DNA of 64,000 nt from Agromyces hippuratus (GTDB lineage: Bacteria; Actinomycetota; Actinomycetes; Actinomycetales; Microbacteriaceae). The DNA is taken from contig NZ_JACCFI010000001.1 in NCBI RefSeq assembly GCF_013410355.1, positions 3,658,001-3,722,000 of the forward strand. The letters run 5' to 3'. Every line of letters begins with the position of its first letter. The stretch's first letter is position 1. The position numbers and the translations under genes were made by a program. Under the pieces are notes generated by a model. The model was not told the origin of the DNA. It did not search any database and worked only from the letters and a program-made list of their open reading frames with translations. Of the stretch, positions 37,754-45,717 are shown piece by piece.

Positions 37754-38194
37754 TCACGAAGGCTGCGCCGGGGCGGCGGTGCGCGCCATCCACTGCTCGG
37801 GCTGGTCGAGCGGACGGAACCCGAACCGTTCGTAGAGGCCGTGCGCGTCGGCGGTCGTCAAGCCGATGCGTCGGAGCCCGAGCGGTTCGAGCGTCGCCAT
37901 GACCTGCTCGATGAGCGCCACGCCGATGCCTCGACCGCGGGCCTCGCTGTCGACGAACACGTCGCACAGCCAGGCGAAGGTGACGCCGTCGGTGATGACG
38001 CGCGCGTAGGCGAGCTGCGCGCCGCTCGCACCGTCGTAGATGCCGTAGTTGCGCGAAGCCGCGACCGCCGTCTCGAGTGCCGCACGCGAGCGGCCCGCAG
38101 CCCAGTACGACTCGTCGGCGAGCCAGGTGTGCACCCGATCGAGGTCGATTCGTGCGGGGTCGGCGGAGAATTCGAAGTCGGCGGAGTCGTGCAT
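37754..38194 (-). CDS. GNAT family N-acetyltransferase
   Basis: 146 aa with a single GNAT fold. DVFVDSEARGRGIGVALIEQVM is the acetyl-CoA binding loop and HGLYERFGFRPL is motif B. The sequence DSADFEFSADPARIDLDRVHTWLADESYWAAGRS resembles the YjdJ-like GNAT group with short N-terminus. Substrate unknown. TTGCAT ends six bases before the start (38201-38206, minus strand). Divergent from the hydrolase gene at 38296. Confidence 0.88.
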   Translation of the reverse strand: MHDSADFEFSADPARIDLDRVHTWLADESYWAAGRSRAALETAVAASRNYGIYDGASGAQLAYARVITDGVTFAWLCDVFVDSEARGRGIGVALIEQVMATLEPLGLRRIGLTTADAHGLYERFGFRPLDQPEQWMARTAAPAQPS

Positions 38195-38295
38195 TCCCCG
38201 ATGCAATCGCAGCGGGGCACGTGGGGCAACGGCCAATTCGCGGTCGGTGGCCCGCGCCGCTCCGGGAGCCTGCGCCGCTCTGGGAGAATGGTGCG

Positions 38296-39063
38296 ATGTC
38301 GACGACTGCATCGCACCGGCCCGAACGCTCATCATGGGGCAGGCGCGCGGTTCGCGTGCTGCTCGCGGTGCTCGTCGTGCTGACCCTCGTCGTCGTCGGG
38401 TTCCTGGTCTGGGCGAAGACCGTGATGCAGGGCGAGCGACCGGCCTCGCTCGAGGCATGGACCGATGAGCGCGTGAGCATCGAATCGTTCGACGACTCGA
38501 TCGTCATGACGCCGGTCGACGACGCATCCGATCGCGGGCTCGTCTTCATTCCCGGCGCCAAGGTCGATCCCTATGCGTACATGGCCAAACTCGTCGACGC
38601 GGTGGCCGAGACCGGCACGACGGTGGTCATCACCAAGCCGATCCTGAACCTCGCGTTCTTCGACCAGCGGCCGCTCGAGACGTTCATCCGCCACGCGCCC
38701 GAGGTGTCCGAGTGGTACGTGGGCGGCCACTCGCTCGGTGGAGTGCGCGCGTGCATGATGGCGGCCGACGAGGAGGTCGCCGGCGTCGTGTTCTTCGGCT
38801 CGTACTGTGCGAACGACCTGAGCGGATCCGGACTCGCCGTGCTCAGCATCTCCGGCAGCGACGACGGGCTCAGCACTCCCGACAAGATCGAGGGCGCGGC
38901 GCACCTGCTGCCCGCCGACGCGACCTTCGTCGAGATCGCCGGCGCCAATCACGGGAGCTTCGGCGACTACGGAGTGCAGCCCGGCGACGGCGTGGCGACG
39001 GCCTCCGACCGCGAGGTGCGCGACGAGATCACGCGTGCGCTCGCGGAATTCTGGGGCGAGTAG
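38296..39063 (+). CDS. Membrane-anchored alpha/beta hydrolase
   Basis: 255 aa. One N-terminal transmembrane anchor (about residues 17-44) is followed by a hydrolase domain facing the cell surface. The nucleophile elbow is GGHSLGG, an acid is likely in GSDDGLST and the His is in AGANHGSFG. It resembles the Abhydrolase_5 family (alpha/beta hydrolases often annotated as carboxymethylenebutenolidase-like). The substrate is unknown. A GAGAAT hexamer ends six bases before the ATG. Confidence 0.82.
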   Translation: MSTTASHRPERSSWGRRAVRVLLAVLVVLTLVVVGFLVWAKTVMQGERPASLEAWTDERVSIESFDDSIVMTPVDDASDRGLVFIPGAKVDPYAYMAKLVDAVAETGTTVVITKPILNLAFFDQRPLETFIRHAPEVSEWYVGGHSLGGVRACMMAADEEVAGVVFFGSYCANDLSGSGLAVLSISGSDDGLSTPDKIEGAAHLLPADATFVEIAGANHGSFGDYGVQPGDGVATASDREVRDEITRALAEFWGE

Positions 39064-39137
39064 GGGGAGGAGCGCCGGGCGAACCGGGCGTCGCTACAGC
39101 CGACGCGGGAGTGCAACGCCGTTCCGTTCGGCGATTC

Positions 39138-39182
39138 AAGCAACTTCAGTTGACAAACTGAGATAAGCAACCTAAGTTGCTT
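39138..39182 (+). promoter_or_regulatory. Leaderless promoter with two operator palindromes
   Basis: TTGACA (39150-39155) and TAAGTT (39173-39178) are 17 bases apart, and the ATG at 39185 is six bases after the -10, so the mRNA should start at or next to the ATG. AAGCAAC-CTAA-GTTGCTT (39165-39182) is a perfect inverted repeat over the -10. A related AAGCAACTTCAGTTGA (39138-39153) overlaps the -35. The layout suggests repression, most simply by the HTH protein encoded next. Confidence 0.7.
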
Positions 39183-39184
39183 GC

Positions 39185-39421
39185 ATGACCCCGCACATTC
39201 CGGACCCGACCGGTGCCGAAGCCGACGACCTGGCCGCCGTCGTCGCCCTGCGCGAGCTCGCCGACCGACTCGAGGACGCGGCCGTCGAGCGTGCGATGCG
39301 CTCCGGTTGGAGTTGGACGCAGGTCGCCGAGGCGCTCGGCGTCACCCGTCAGGCCGTGCACAAGAAGCACCACCGCCGGCTCGAACTGGCCGGCATCGAG
39401 CTGAGGAGGCGCAATGCCTGA
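39185..39421 (+). CDS. Small HTH DNA-binding protein (first gene of Clp-N/ABC operon)
   Basis: 78 aa. Residues 42-65 form a helix-turn-helix (SWTQVAEALGVTRQAVHKKH). The N-terminal helix (AAVVALRELADRLEDAAVERAMRSG) is probably for dimerisation. It lacks any other domain, so it looks like a dedicated repressor of its own operon, whose promoter contains two matching palindromes. The last 8 bp overlap the start of the Clp-N gene, which implies coupled translation. Confidence 0.85.
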   Translation: MTPHIPDPTGAEADDLAAVVALRELADRLEDAAVERAMRSGWSWTQVAEALGVTRQAVHKKHHRRLELAGIELRRRNA

Positions 39422-39905
39422 CCGCCTGGACGACGACGCACTCGATCCGACGCTGAAGCAGGTCATCATCAACGCCATCGACGAGGCGATCGACCGCGGC
39501 GCGTCGAGCGTCGAGGCCGAGCACCTGCTGCTCGCGATCTCGGCCGGCCACGACTTCGCCGGTCGCACGCTCGCCGAGTTCGGTCTCGACCACGACGGCG
39601 TGGACGCCGCGCTCCGCGGTGAACGCGAACGGTCGTTGCGCGCCGCCGGCATCGAGCCCGTCGCCGAGGGGCGACTCGCCGCAACGCGGAAGTCGAGGCC
39701 GACCTGGGGGGCGACGGTGCGCGAGGCGCTGCGGCGGGCCGACTTCAGAGCCCATCGGAACCGCGGACGAGCCGAGCGCGAACGACTCGCGGTCGCCGAC
39801 GCGCTCGTCGGCATCCTGCGCGCCGATCTCGGCACCGTTCCCCGTGCACTCGCCTACGCCGGCGTCGATCGAGTGGCGCTCATCGCCGCCCTCGGTCGAG
39901 CCTGA
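39414..39905 (+). CDS. Stand-alone Clp N-terminal domain protein
   Basis: 163 aa with two Clp-N repeats, about residues 13-70 (SSVEAEHLLLAISAGHDFAGRTLAEFG, the classic phrase) and 95-160. There is no AAA+ ATPase domain, so it cannot unfold proteins. Clp-N domains of ClpC bind adaptors and are the target of peptide antibiotics such as cyclomarin. In mycobacteria a ClpC2 protein carrying such a domain is known to bind this class and to be induced by it. Here it is preceded by an HTH gene and followed by an ABC exporter, suggesting a decoy or ligand sensor; the role is inferred. Confidence 0.85.
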   Translation: MPDRLDDDALDPTLKQVIINAIDEAIDRGASSVEAEHLLLAISAGHDFAGRTLAEFGLDHDGVDAALRGERERSLRAAGIEPVAEGRLAATRKSRPTWGATVREALRRADFRAHRNRGRAERERLAVADALVGILRADLGTVPRALAYAGVDRVALIAALGRA

Positions 39906-39933
39906 TGCCGCGCTGATGGCAGGGGCAGAGCTG

Positions 39934-40887
39934 ATGGCAGACGAGGAGACGACGGTGAACATCGATGAGCTCGCGATCGAGGTCGAAGGACTCCGACTGC
40001 GGTACGGCGCGACCGACGTGCTGCACGACGTGTCGTTCCGGGTGCACCGAGGCGAGGTGCTGGCCCTGCTCGGCCCGAACGGAGCGGGCAAGACGTCGAC
40101 GATCGAGATCCTCGAGGGGTTCCGCATGCGATCCGCCGGTCGCGTCGACGTGCTGGGAACCGACCCTGCGCGAGGCACCGAGCAGTGGCGTGCCCGCATG
40201 GGCATCGTGCTGCAGTCGTGGCGCGACCACCCCAAGTGGCGCGTGCGCGAACTCCTCGCGTTCCAGGGCTCGCTCTACGAGCCCTATTCGACGGAGTCGA
40301 TCCGCCGGCCGTGGGAGGTCGACGACCTCCTCGCCGCCGTCGGCCTGACCGAGCAGGCCGACCGGCCGATCAAGGTGCTCTCGGGCGGCCAGCGCCGCCG
40401 GCTCGATGTCGCGATCGGTCTCGTGGGGCGCCCCGAGCTGATCTTCCTCGACGAACCGACGACGGGCCTCGATCCGAAGGCACGACGCGACTTCCACGAG
40501 CTGGTGCGGCGCATTCGCGACGAGTACGAGACCACGGTGCTCATCACGACGCACGACCTCGACGAGGCGGAGAAGCTCGCCGACCGGATCGTCATCCTCG
40601 CGGCCGGGCGCATCGTCGCCGACGGCGCGTCCGCAGACCTGACACGGCAGATCGCCGGGCACGACGAGGTCCGGTGGGTCGAGGGAGACGAGCACCTCGT
40701 GCGCGAGGTTCCCGACTCGACCGCGTTCGCGCGTGAACTGTTCGCGCGCGGCGGGGCGGAGATCCGCGAACTCGAGATCCGCCGGGCAACACTCGAAGAC
40801 GCCTATCTGGCGCTCGTACGGAACTCCGAATCGGCCGCGGTCGAATCGGTCGCGGTCATGCCGGAACCGAACGGGGCATCGCGATGA
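39934..40887 (+). CDS. ABC exporter ATPase (DrrA-like) of the Clp-N operon
   Basis: 317 aa. Walker A GPNGAGKT at 47-54, signature VLSGGQRRR, Walker B LIFLDEPTTGLDPKAR. The family is CcmA/DrrA, linked to efflux or multidrug export. An AGGGGCAGAG sequence supports the ATG at 39934; an earlier ATG (39916) is also in frame. It ends in a 4-bp ATGA overlap with the permease gene. Confidence 0.92.
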   Translation: MADEETTVNIDELAIEVEGLRLRYGATDVLHDVSFRVHRGEVLALLGPNGAGKTSTIEILEGFRMRSAGRVDVLGTDPARGTEQWRARMGIVLQSWRDHPKWRVRELLAFQGSLYEPYSTESIRRPWEVDDLLAAVGLTEQADRPIKVLSGGQRRRLDVAIGLVGRPELIFLDEPTTGLDPKARRDFHELVRRIRDEYETTVLITTHDLDEAEKLADRIVILAAGRIVADGASADLTRQIAGHDEVRWVEGDEHLVREVPDSTAFARELFARGGAEIRELEIRRATLEDAYLALVRNSESAAVESVAVMPEPNGASR

Positions 40888-41729
40888 CCGCCGTCGTGCC
40901 TGCCCTCCGCGCCGGCGTCGGGCGCGGCCTCATCGAGCTCCGGCAGGCGTTCACCGGCATGGAGCTCGTCGGCCAGTTGCTCTGGCCGGTGGCCACGCTG
41001 GCAGCGGTGACCTTCCTCCGCGACGTCGCCATCGGCGGCTCCGGCGCCACGCTCGGCACGATGATCCTGCCGGGTGCGCTCGGCATGTTCGTCGCCCTGG
41101 GCATGCTGCTCGTCGTGCAACAGCTCGCGGCCGACCGTGAAGACGGCACGCTCCTGCGCGCCAAGGCCACCCCGAACGGGATCCGCGCCTATCTCGTGGG
41201 CAAGCTCGTGCAGATCTCGGCGACGATCCTCGCGTATCTCGCGATCATCCTGATCCCCGGTGTCTTCCTCGTCGAGGGCCTCGAGATCGCCGATCCGAGC
41301 TCGTGGATCACCTTCGCGTGGGTGCTGGCGCTCGGTCTCGTCGCGACCCAGGCCATCGGGGTGCTCCTCGGATCCATGATCGCGACGCCGCGCGGCGCCG
41401 GGTACCTCTCGCTCCCGATCCTCGGGCTGATCGCGATCTCGGGCATCTTCGCCCCGATCACCGGCCTGCCCGAGTGGTTGCAGTGGATCGCGCAGGTGTT
41501 CCCGATCTACTGGCTCGGTCTCGGCATGCGCGCGTCGTTCCTGCCCGACGACGCGGTGGTCGTCGAGATCGGCGAATCGTGGCGGCAGCTCGAGACCGCG
41601 GCCGTGCTCGGCGCCTGGGCGATCGTCGGGCTCGTGCTCGCGCCGATGGTGCTGCGGCGCATGACACGTCGGGAGTCGGGATCGCGCGTGGCCGAGCGCC
41701 GCGAGCAGGCGCTGCGGCGGGTCGGCTAG
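40884..41729 (+). CDS. ABC-2 type permease of the Clp-N operon
   Basis: A 281-aa membrane protein with six hydrophobic segments and the ABC-2 pattern (GALGMFVALGMLLVVQQLAADREDGTLLRAKATP). It pairs with the preceding ATPase. The last gene of the four-gene unit; it converges with the CoA-binding protein gene, 17 bp away. Confidence 0.9.
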   Translation: MTAVVPALRAGVGRGLIELRQAFTGMELVGQLLWPVATLAAVTFLRDVAIGGSGATLGTMILPGALGMFVALGMLLVVQQLAADREDGTLLRAKATPNGIRAYLVGKLVQISATILAYLAIILIPGVFLVEGLEIADPSSWITFAWVLALGLVATQAIGVLLGSMIATPRGAGYLSLPILGLIAISGIFAPITGLPEWLQWIAQVFPIYWLGLGMRASFLPDDAVVVEIGESWRQLETAAVLGAWAIVGLVLAPMVLRRMTRRESGSRVAERREQALRRVG

Positions 41730-41746
41730 CGCTCGACCCGCACTCG

Positions 41747-42400
41747 TCAGCGAACGGTCTTGCGCGCAGTGATCTGGCCGGTGTCGAAGCCGAGCAGGTG
41801 CAGGCCGCCGTGGAAGCGGGCGTGCTCGACCTTGATGCAACGGTCCATGACGACGGTGAGCCCCTGCTCTTCGCCGTAATAGGCGGCCTCCTGGTTCCAG
41901 ATGCCGAGCTGCACCCAGATGGTCTTCGCGCCCGAGGCGAGCACCTCGTCGACGACCTGCGGGATGTCGGAGCCGCGGCGGAACACCACGACGATGTCGG
42001 GCACCTCGGGCAGGTCGGCGAGGCTCGCGTAGGCGGGCTGGCCGAGGATCTCGGTCTCCATCGGGTTCACGAAGTACAGCCGGTAGTCGCTCGACTGCTG
42101 CAGGTACGTGCCGACGAAGAAGCTCGAGCGCTGCGGCTTCGGCGAGGCGCCCACGATCGCGACCGACTTCGCCGCGTTCAGGATCTTGAGCCGCTGCTTC
42201 GCATCGGGGCCGGTCCAAGTGCGCTGCGACTTCAGCAGCTTCGCGAGCGGCGAGCTCGCCGGCAGCTCGCACGAGAGCCCGTTGACGAGGCGAACGGTCT
42301 CGAGGTCGTCGCCTTCGAGGGCAGCGGATGCCGCGCCATCCGTCTCGTTCAGCGCCGTCGTCTGACTCAGCACCGCCGTGCTCGTGGCTTCTGCGGTCAT
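41747..42400 (-). CDS. CoA-binding domain protein (YccU-like)
   Basis: 217 aa. Residues about 75-200 form a Rossmann-type CoA-binding domain (KSVAIVGASPKPQRSSFFVGTYL, YFVNPMETEILGQPAY). A roughly 65-residue N-terminal extension follows MTAEATSTA and looks disordered at first. The start overlaps the metY stop by 4 bp (ATGA), so the protein is made together with the methionine or sulfur pathway enzyme. Exact ligand not established. Confidence 0.85.
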   Translation of the reverse strand: MTAEATSTAVLSQTTALNETDGAASAALEGDDLETVRLVNGLSCELPASSPLAKLLKSQRTWTGPDAKQRLKILNAAKSVAIVGASPKPQRSSFFVGTYLQQSSDYRLYFVNPMETEILGQPAYASLADLPEVPDIVVVFRRGSDIPQVVDEVLASGAKTIWVQLGIWNQEAAYYGEEQGLTVVMDRCIKVEHARFHGGLHLLGFDTGQITARKTVR

Positions 42401-43692
42401 CGTGCTGCTCCCGTCGCGATCGTGAGGGCCTGGTCGAGGTCGTCGATGATGTCCTCCACATCCTCGATGCCCACCGACAGTCGCACAACCCCGGGCAGGA
42501 CGCCGGCGTCGACGAGCTGCTGCTCGGTGAGCTGCGCGTGCGTGGTGGATGCGGGGTGGATGATGAGCGTCTTGGCGTCGCCGATGTTGGCGAGGTGGCT
42601 GGCGAGGTTGACGTTCTCGATGAGCGCCTGACCGACGGCTCGGCCGCCCTTCACCTCGAAGCTGAACACCGAGCCCGGGCCCTTCGGCAGGTACTTCAGT
42701 GCCCGGTCGTGGTGCGGGTGGCCGGGCAGGCCGGCCCAGAGCACGCGTTCGATGCGCGGGTCGGCGTCGAGCCACTCGGCGACGGCGCGGGCATTGTCGA
42801 TGTGCGCCTGGATGCGGTACGGCAGCGTCTCGACGCCCTGCGCGAGCAGGAACGCCGAGTGCGGTGCGAGGGCGGGGCCGATGTCACGGAGCTGCTCGGC
42901 GCGGAGCCGCGTGAGGAACGCGTACTCGCCGAAGTTGCCCGACCACTGGAGGCCGCCGTAGCTCGGCACCGGCTGGCCGAACAGCGGGAACTTCTCGGAG
43001 TGCCAGTCGAAGCGACCGGACTCGACGACGACGCCGCCGAGCGTCGTGCCGTGCCCGCCGAGGAACTTCGTGGCGGAGTGGGTGACGATGTCGGCGCCCC
43101 ACTCGATCGGGCGGTTCAGGTAGGGGGTCGCGATCGTCGAGTCCACGATGAACGGGATGCCGTGGGCGTGCGCGACGTCGGCGAGCGCCTCGAGGTCGGC
43201 GATCTCACCCGAGGGGTTCGCGATCGTCTCGACGAAGAGCGCCTTCGTCGTGTCGGTGATCGCCGCGGCATAGTCGGCGGCGTCGGCCGATTGCACGAAC
43301 GTCGTCTCGATGCCGAAGCGGCGGAGCGTGACGTCGAGCTGGGTGATCGAACCGCCGTAGAGGTTCGCCGAGGCGACGATGTGGTCACCGGTTCCCGCGA
43401 GGCTCGCGAAGGTGATGTACTGCGCGCTGAGTCCGGAGGCGGTGGCGACGGCGCCGAGGCCGCCCTCGAGGCTCGCGACGCGCTCCTCGAAGCTCGCGAC
43501 GGTCGGGTTCGCGAGGCGCGAGTAGATGTTGCCGTACTTCTGCAGGGCGAACCGCGCCGCAGCATCGGCGGTGTCGTCGAAGACGAACGCGCTCGACTGG
43601 TAGATCGGCAGCGCGCGAGCGCCCGTCACCTGGTCGGGGATGTTGCCCGCGTGGATGGCGCGGGTCTTGAAGCCGTATTCGCGGTCTGCCAT
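42397..43692 (-). CDS. metY: O-acetylhomoserine aminocarboxypropyltransferase (sulfhydrylase)
   Basis: A 431-aa PLP enzyme making homocysteine from O-acetylhomoserine and sulfide. The PLP lysine is in SATKFLGGHGTTLGG, near residue 206; the family phrases NPTVASFEERVASLEGG and VVFPYRLQ-like segments fit MetY. No metX is seen next to it. TAGCGT (43699-43704, minus strand) ends six bases before the ATG, so the operon is probably leaderless. An S-box or T-box was not seen in the short leader. Confidence 0.93.
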   Translation of the reverse strand: MADREYGFKTRAIHAGNIPDQVTGARALPIYQSSAFVFDDTADAAARFALQKYGNIYSRLANPTVASFEERVASLEGGLGAVATASGLSAQYITFASLAGTGDHIVASANLYGGSITQLDVTLRRFGIETTFVQSADAADYAAAITDTTKALFVETIANPSGEIADLEALADVAHAHGIPFIVDSTIATPYLNRPIEWGADIVTHSATKFLGGHGTTLGGVVVESGRFDWHSEKFPLFGQPVPSYGGLQWSGNFGEYAFLTRLRAEQLRDIGPALAPHSAFLLAQGVETLPYRIQAHIDNARAVAEWLDADPRIERVLWAGLPGHPHHDRALKYLPKGPGSVFSFEVKGGRAVGQALIENVNLASHLANIGDAKTLIIHPASTTHAQLTEQQLVDAGVLPGVVRLSVGIEDVEDIIDDLDQALTIATGAAR

Positions 43693-43794
43693 GCGGCAAC
43701 GCTACTGCGGGCCGCTGCGGGCGCGGTTCGACGGCGTAACGCAGGGCAACGGATGTCGCGGAGGACGCGTGCCGCACGCGATACCGTGGGGCTC

Positions 43795-44094
43795 GTGATC
43801 CTCGAACACGCGCTGCTGCCCGTCGTCCCCGGCCGGGAGGACGACTTCGAGACGGCATTCGCCGAGGCGAAGTCGATCATCGCCGGCATGCCCGGCTTCA
43901 TCGACCTGCGCCTCTCGCGCTCGATCGAGACGCCGAACGAGTACCTGCTGCTCGTGCAGTGGGAGAGCGTCGAGGCCCACGAGGTGGGGTTCCGCGGGTC
44001 GGCCGAGTACGGTCGCTGGCGCGAGCTGCTGCATCGGTTCTACGAGCCGTTCCCGGTCGTCGAGCACTTCGCCGAGGTCGCGCGCGCGGGCTGA
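43795..44094 (+). CDS. Antibiotic biosynthesis monooxygenase (ABM) domain protein
   Basis: 99 aa in the ABM fold (dimeric ferredoxin-like). MILEHALLPVVPGREDDFETAFAEA and LLLVQWES are typical. Members remove reactive quinones or assist heme degradation, but the function of this one is unknown. GTG start; TACCGT (43782-43787) ends seven bases before it. Confidence 0.8.
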   Translation: MILEHALLPVVPGREDDFETAFAEAKSIIAGMPGFIDLRLSRSIETPNEYLLLVQWESVEAHEVGFRGSAEYGRWRELLHRFYEPFPVVEHFAEVARAG

Positions 44095-44196
44095 GCGGGC
44101 TGGTGCGAGCGGTCGTGAGCCGCGGCTTCCGCTCGACCTGCTGCACATGGCCTGCACAGGCTGCGTTGCTAGCATCGTGACCAGGTCGCCGACTGC

Positions 44197-44241
44197 GGCC
44201 CCGGACGAGGGATCAGTACCCGGAACGCGACAAGACTGGCC
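44197..44241 (+). ncRNA. Guanidine-III riboswitch (ykkC-III)
   Basis: The conserved core CCGGACGAGG (44201-44210), GTACCCGG (44216-44223) and GACAAGAC (44229-44236) is present. The helix CCGG/CCGG (44201-44204 with 44220-44223) is intact. The pseudoknot pairs TCAGT (44213-44217) with ACTGG (44235-44239), a compensated change from the GCCGT/ACGGC of the best-known examples. It sits right before the ribosome site (AGGAG 44244-44248) of a guanidinium exporter, so ligand binding should control access to it. Confidence 0.9.
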
Positions 44242-44256
44242 ACAGGAGTGAACAAA

Positions 44257-44583
44257 ATGGCCTGGGTCATCCTCATCGTGTCCGGCGTGCTCGAAGCCGT
44301 CTGGGCCACCGCGCTCGGCAAGTCCGAGGGCTTCACGAAGCTCTGGCCGTCGGTCATCTTCTTCGGCGCACTCGCCCTCTCGATGGGCGGACTCGCCTGG
44401 GCCATGCGCGACATCCCGACCGGCACCGCCTACGCCGTCTGGGTCGGCATCGGTGCGGCGCTCACGGTCGTCTGGGCGATGGTGACGGGCGAGGCGGATG
44501 TCTCGTGGATCAAGATCGCCCTGCTGGTCGGGCTCGTCGGCTGCGTCGTCGGCCTCAAGTTCGTCGACGGCGGCAGCCACTAG
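44257..44583 (+). CDS. gdx: Guanidinium exporter, SMR family (Gdx/SugE)
   Basis: 108 aa with four transmembrane helices. It opens MAWVILIVSGVLEAVWATALGKSEGF and carries the essential glutamate E13 in helix 1. The SugE/Gdx branch exports guanidinium in exchange for protons. The upstream guanidine-III riboswitch supports this specificity over quaternary ammonium. ATG 44257 is chosen since AGGAG is eight bases upstream; a GTG at 44248 overlaps that site. Confidence 0.93.
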   Translation: MAWVILIVSGVLEAVWATALGKSEGFTKLWPSVIFFGALALSMGGLAWAMRDIPTGTAYAVWVGIGAALTVVWAMVTGEADVSWIKIALLVGLVGCVVGLKFVDGGSH

Positions 44584-44634
44584 GCGCGAAGGGCGCCGAC
44601 AACGCGGCGAGCGGGTCGACCTGGACGCCGCCTG

Positions 44635-45717
44635 CTACGGCGCCGACGCCCGACGCACCAGCCGGTACGGCGCCTGCTCCACCCGCGTCGGCGAGGCGGG
44701 GTCGTCGACGAGGCGCAGCACGGACGCCACCGCGAGACGCGCGAGTTCGCGGAGGTCGGGCGCGATGGTCGTGAGCGGTGGCGTCGCGAACGCCGACTCG
44801 GGTGCGTCGTCCCAGCCGGCGACGGCCAGCTGGGACGGTACGTCGATCCCGGCCTCCCGGAGGGCGCGGAGCGCGCCGATCGCGAGCAGGTCGTTCGCGC
44901 AGACCAGTCCGTCCAGCCCATCGAGTCCTCGTGGGCGGGTGAGCAGAGCACGGGTGCGGGCGTAGCCCTCCTCGCGCGAGTAGTCGCCTTCGGGGGAGTC
45001 GCGGTTCCACGGCGAGATCTCCAGCACGTCAGCCGGGTCGGGCTCGAGGCCTGCCCGCCGGAGCGCCCAGCGGAACCCCTCGAGACGGAGGTCGGCGGCC
45101 GCGGCGCCGCTCGCGGCATCCGGCACCGCGCCCAGGAAGCCGAGGCGGCGCCGACCTGACGCGATGAGGTGCGCGGTCGCATCGCGCGAGCTGGTGACGC
45201 TGTCGACGACGACCCGGTCGACGCGCGCCGTTCGGATCCGCTCTCCCAGCACGACGAGCGGAGTGCTGCCGCGCGCCGCGGCGAGCTGGTCGTCGCCGAT
45301 CGACATCGCGCTCAGGATGACGCCGTCCGTGAGCAGCGTGCGGTACCCCGCTACCGCGCGGAGTTCGCGCTCGGGATCGCCGTGCGTCTCGTCGACGACG
45401 ACGTCGTACCCTGCCTGTTCGGCCGCGCCGACCACCGCGTGCGCGAGCTGCGCGAAGTACGGCAACGACAGGAACGGCACCGACAGCGTGAGCAGGTTGG
45501 TGCGCCCGACACGCAGCTGCCGCGCCGCGAGCTGCGGCCGGTAGCCGAGCTCCGCGATCGCGGCCTCGACACGGGACTTCGTCGCCTCGCTCACCGGGAC
45601 CTTGCCGCTGATCACGTTCGAGACGGTGCGATAGGAGACGCCGGCGATCGCCGCGACATCCTTCAGCGTCGGCGCCGCCGCACGCCGCGCGGACCCGCGC
45701 CCCTCTGCGCCGCTCAC
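44635..45717 (-). CDS. LacI family transcriptional regulator
   Basis: 360 aa. The N-terminal HTH is TLKDVAAIAGVSYRTVSNVISG, with the hinge (LGYRPQLAARQLRVGRT). The effector-binding core (residues 70-350) contains VCANDLLAIGALRALREAGIDVPS. It is last in the minus-strand operon with MFS, GH2 and DUF2804, the upstream gene overlapping by 4 bp (GTGA). The probable operator is the 18-bp palindrome before the MFS gene. Inducer is presumably a sugar released by the GH2 enzyme. Confidence 0.92.
   Translation of the reverse strand: MSGAEGRGSARRAAAPTLKDVAAIAGVSYRTVSNVISGKVPVSEATKSRVEAAIAELGYRPQLAARQLRVGRTNLLTLSVPFLSLPYFAQLAHAVVGAAEQAGYDVVVDETHGDPERELRAVAGYRTLLTDGVILSAMSIGDDQLAAARGSTPLVVLGERIRTARVDRVVVDSVTSSRDATAHLIASGRRRLGFLGAVPDAASGAAAADLRLEGFRWALRRAGLEPDPADVLEISPWNRDSPEGDYSREEGYARTRALLTRPRGLDGLDGLVCANDLLAIGALRALREAGIDVPSQLAVAGWDDAPESAFATPPLTTIAPDLRELARLAVASVLRLVDDPASPTRVEQAPYRLVRRASAP

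Noticed and set aside
39414..39905. Truncated clpC pseudogene
   Set aside because: The frame is intact with its own start overlap, two full Clp-N repeats and operon context, so a dedicated stand-alone protein is more likely.
43693..43794. S-adenosylmethionine riboswitch in front of metY
   Set aside because: The probable -10 box lies six bases from the ATG, leaving no room for an aptamer.
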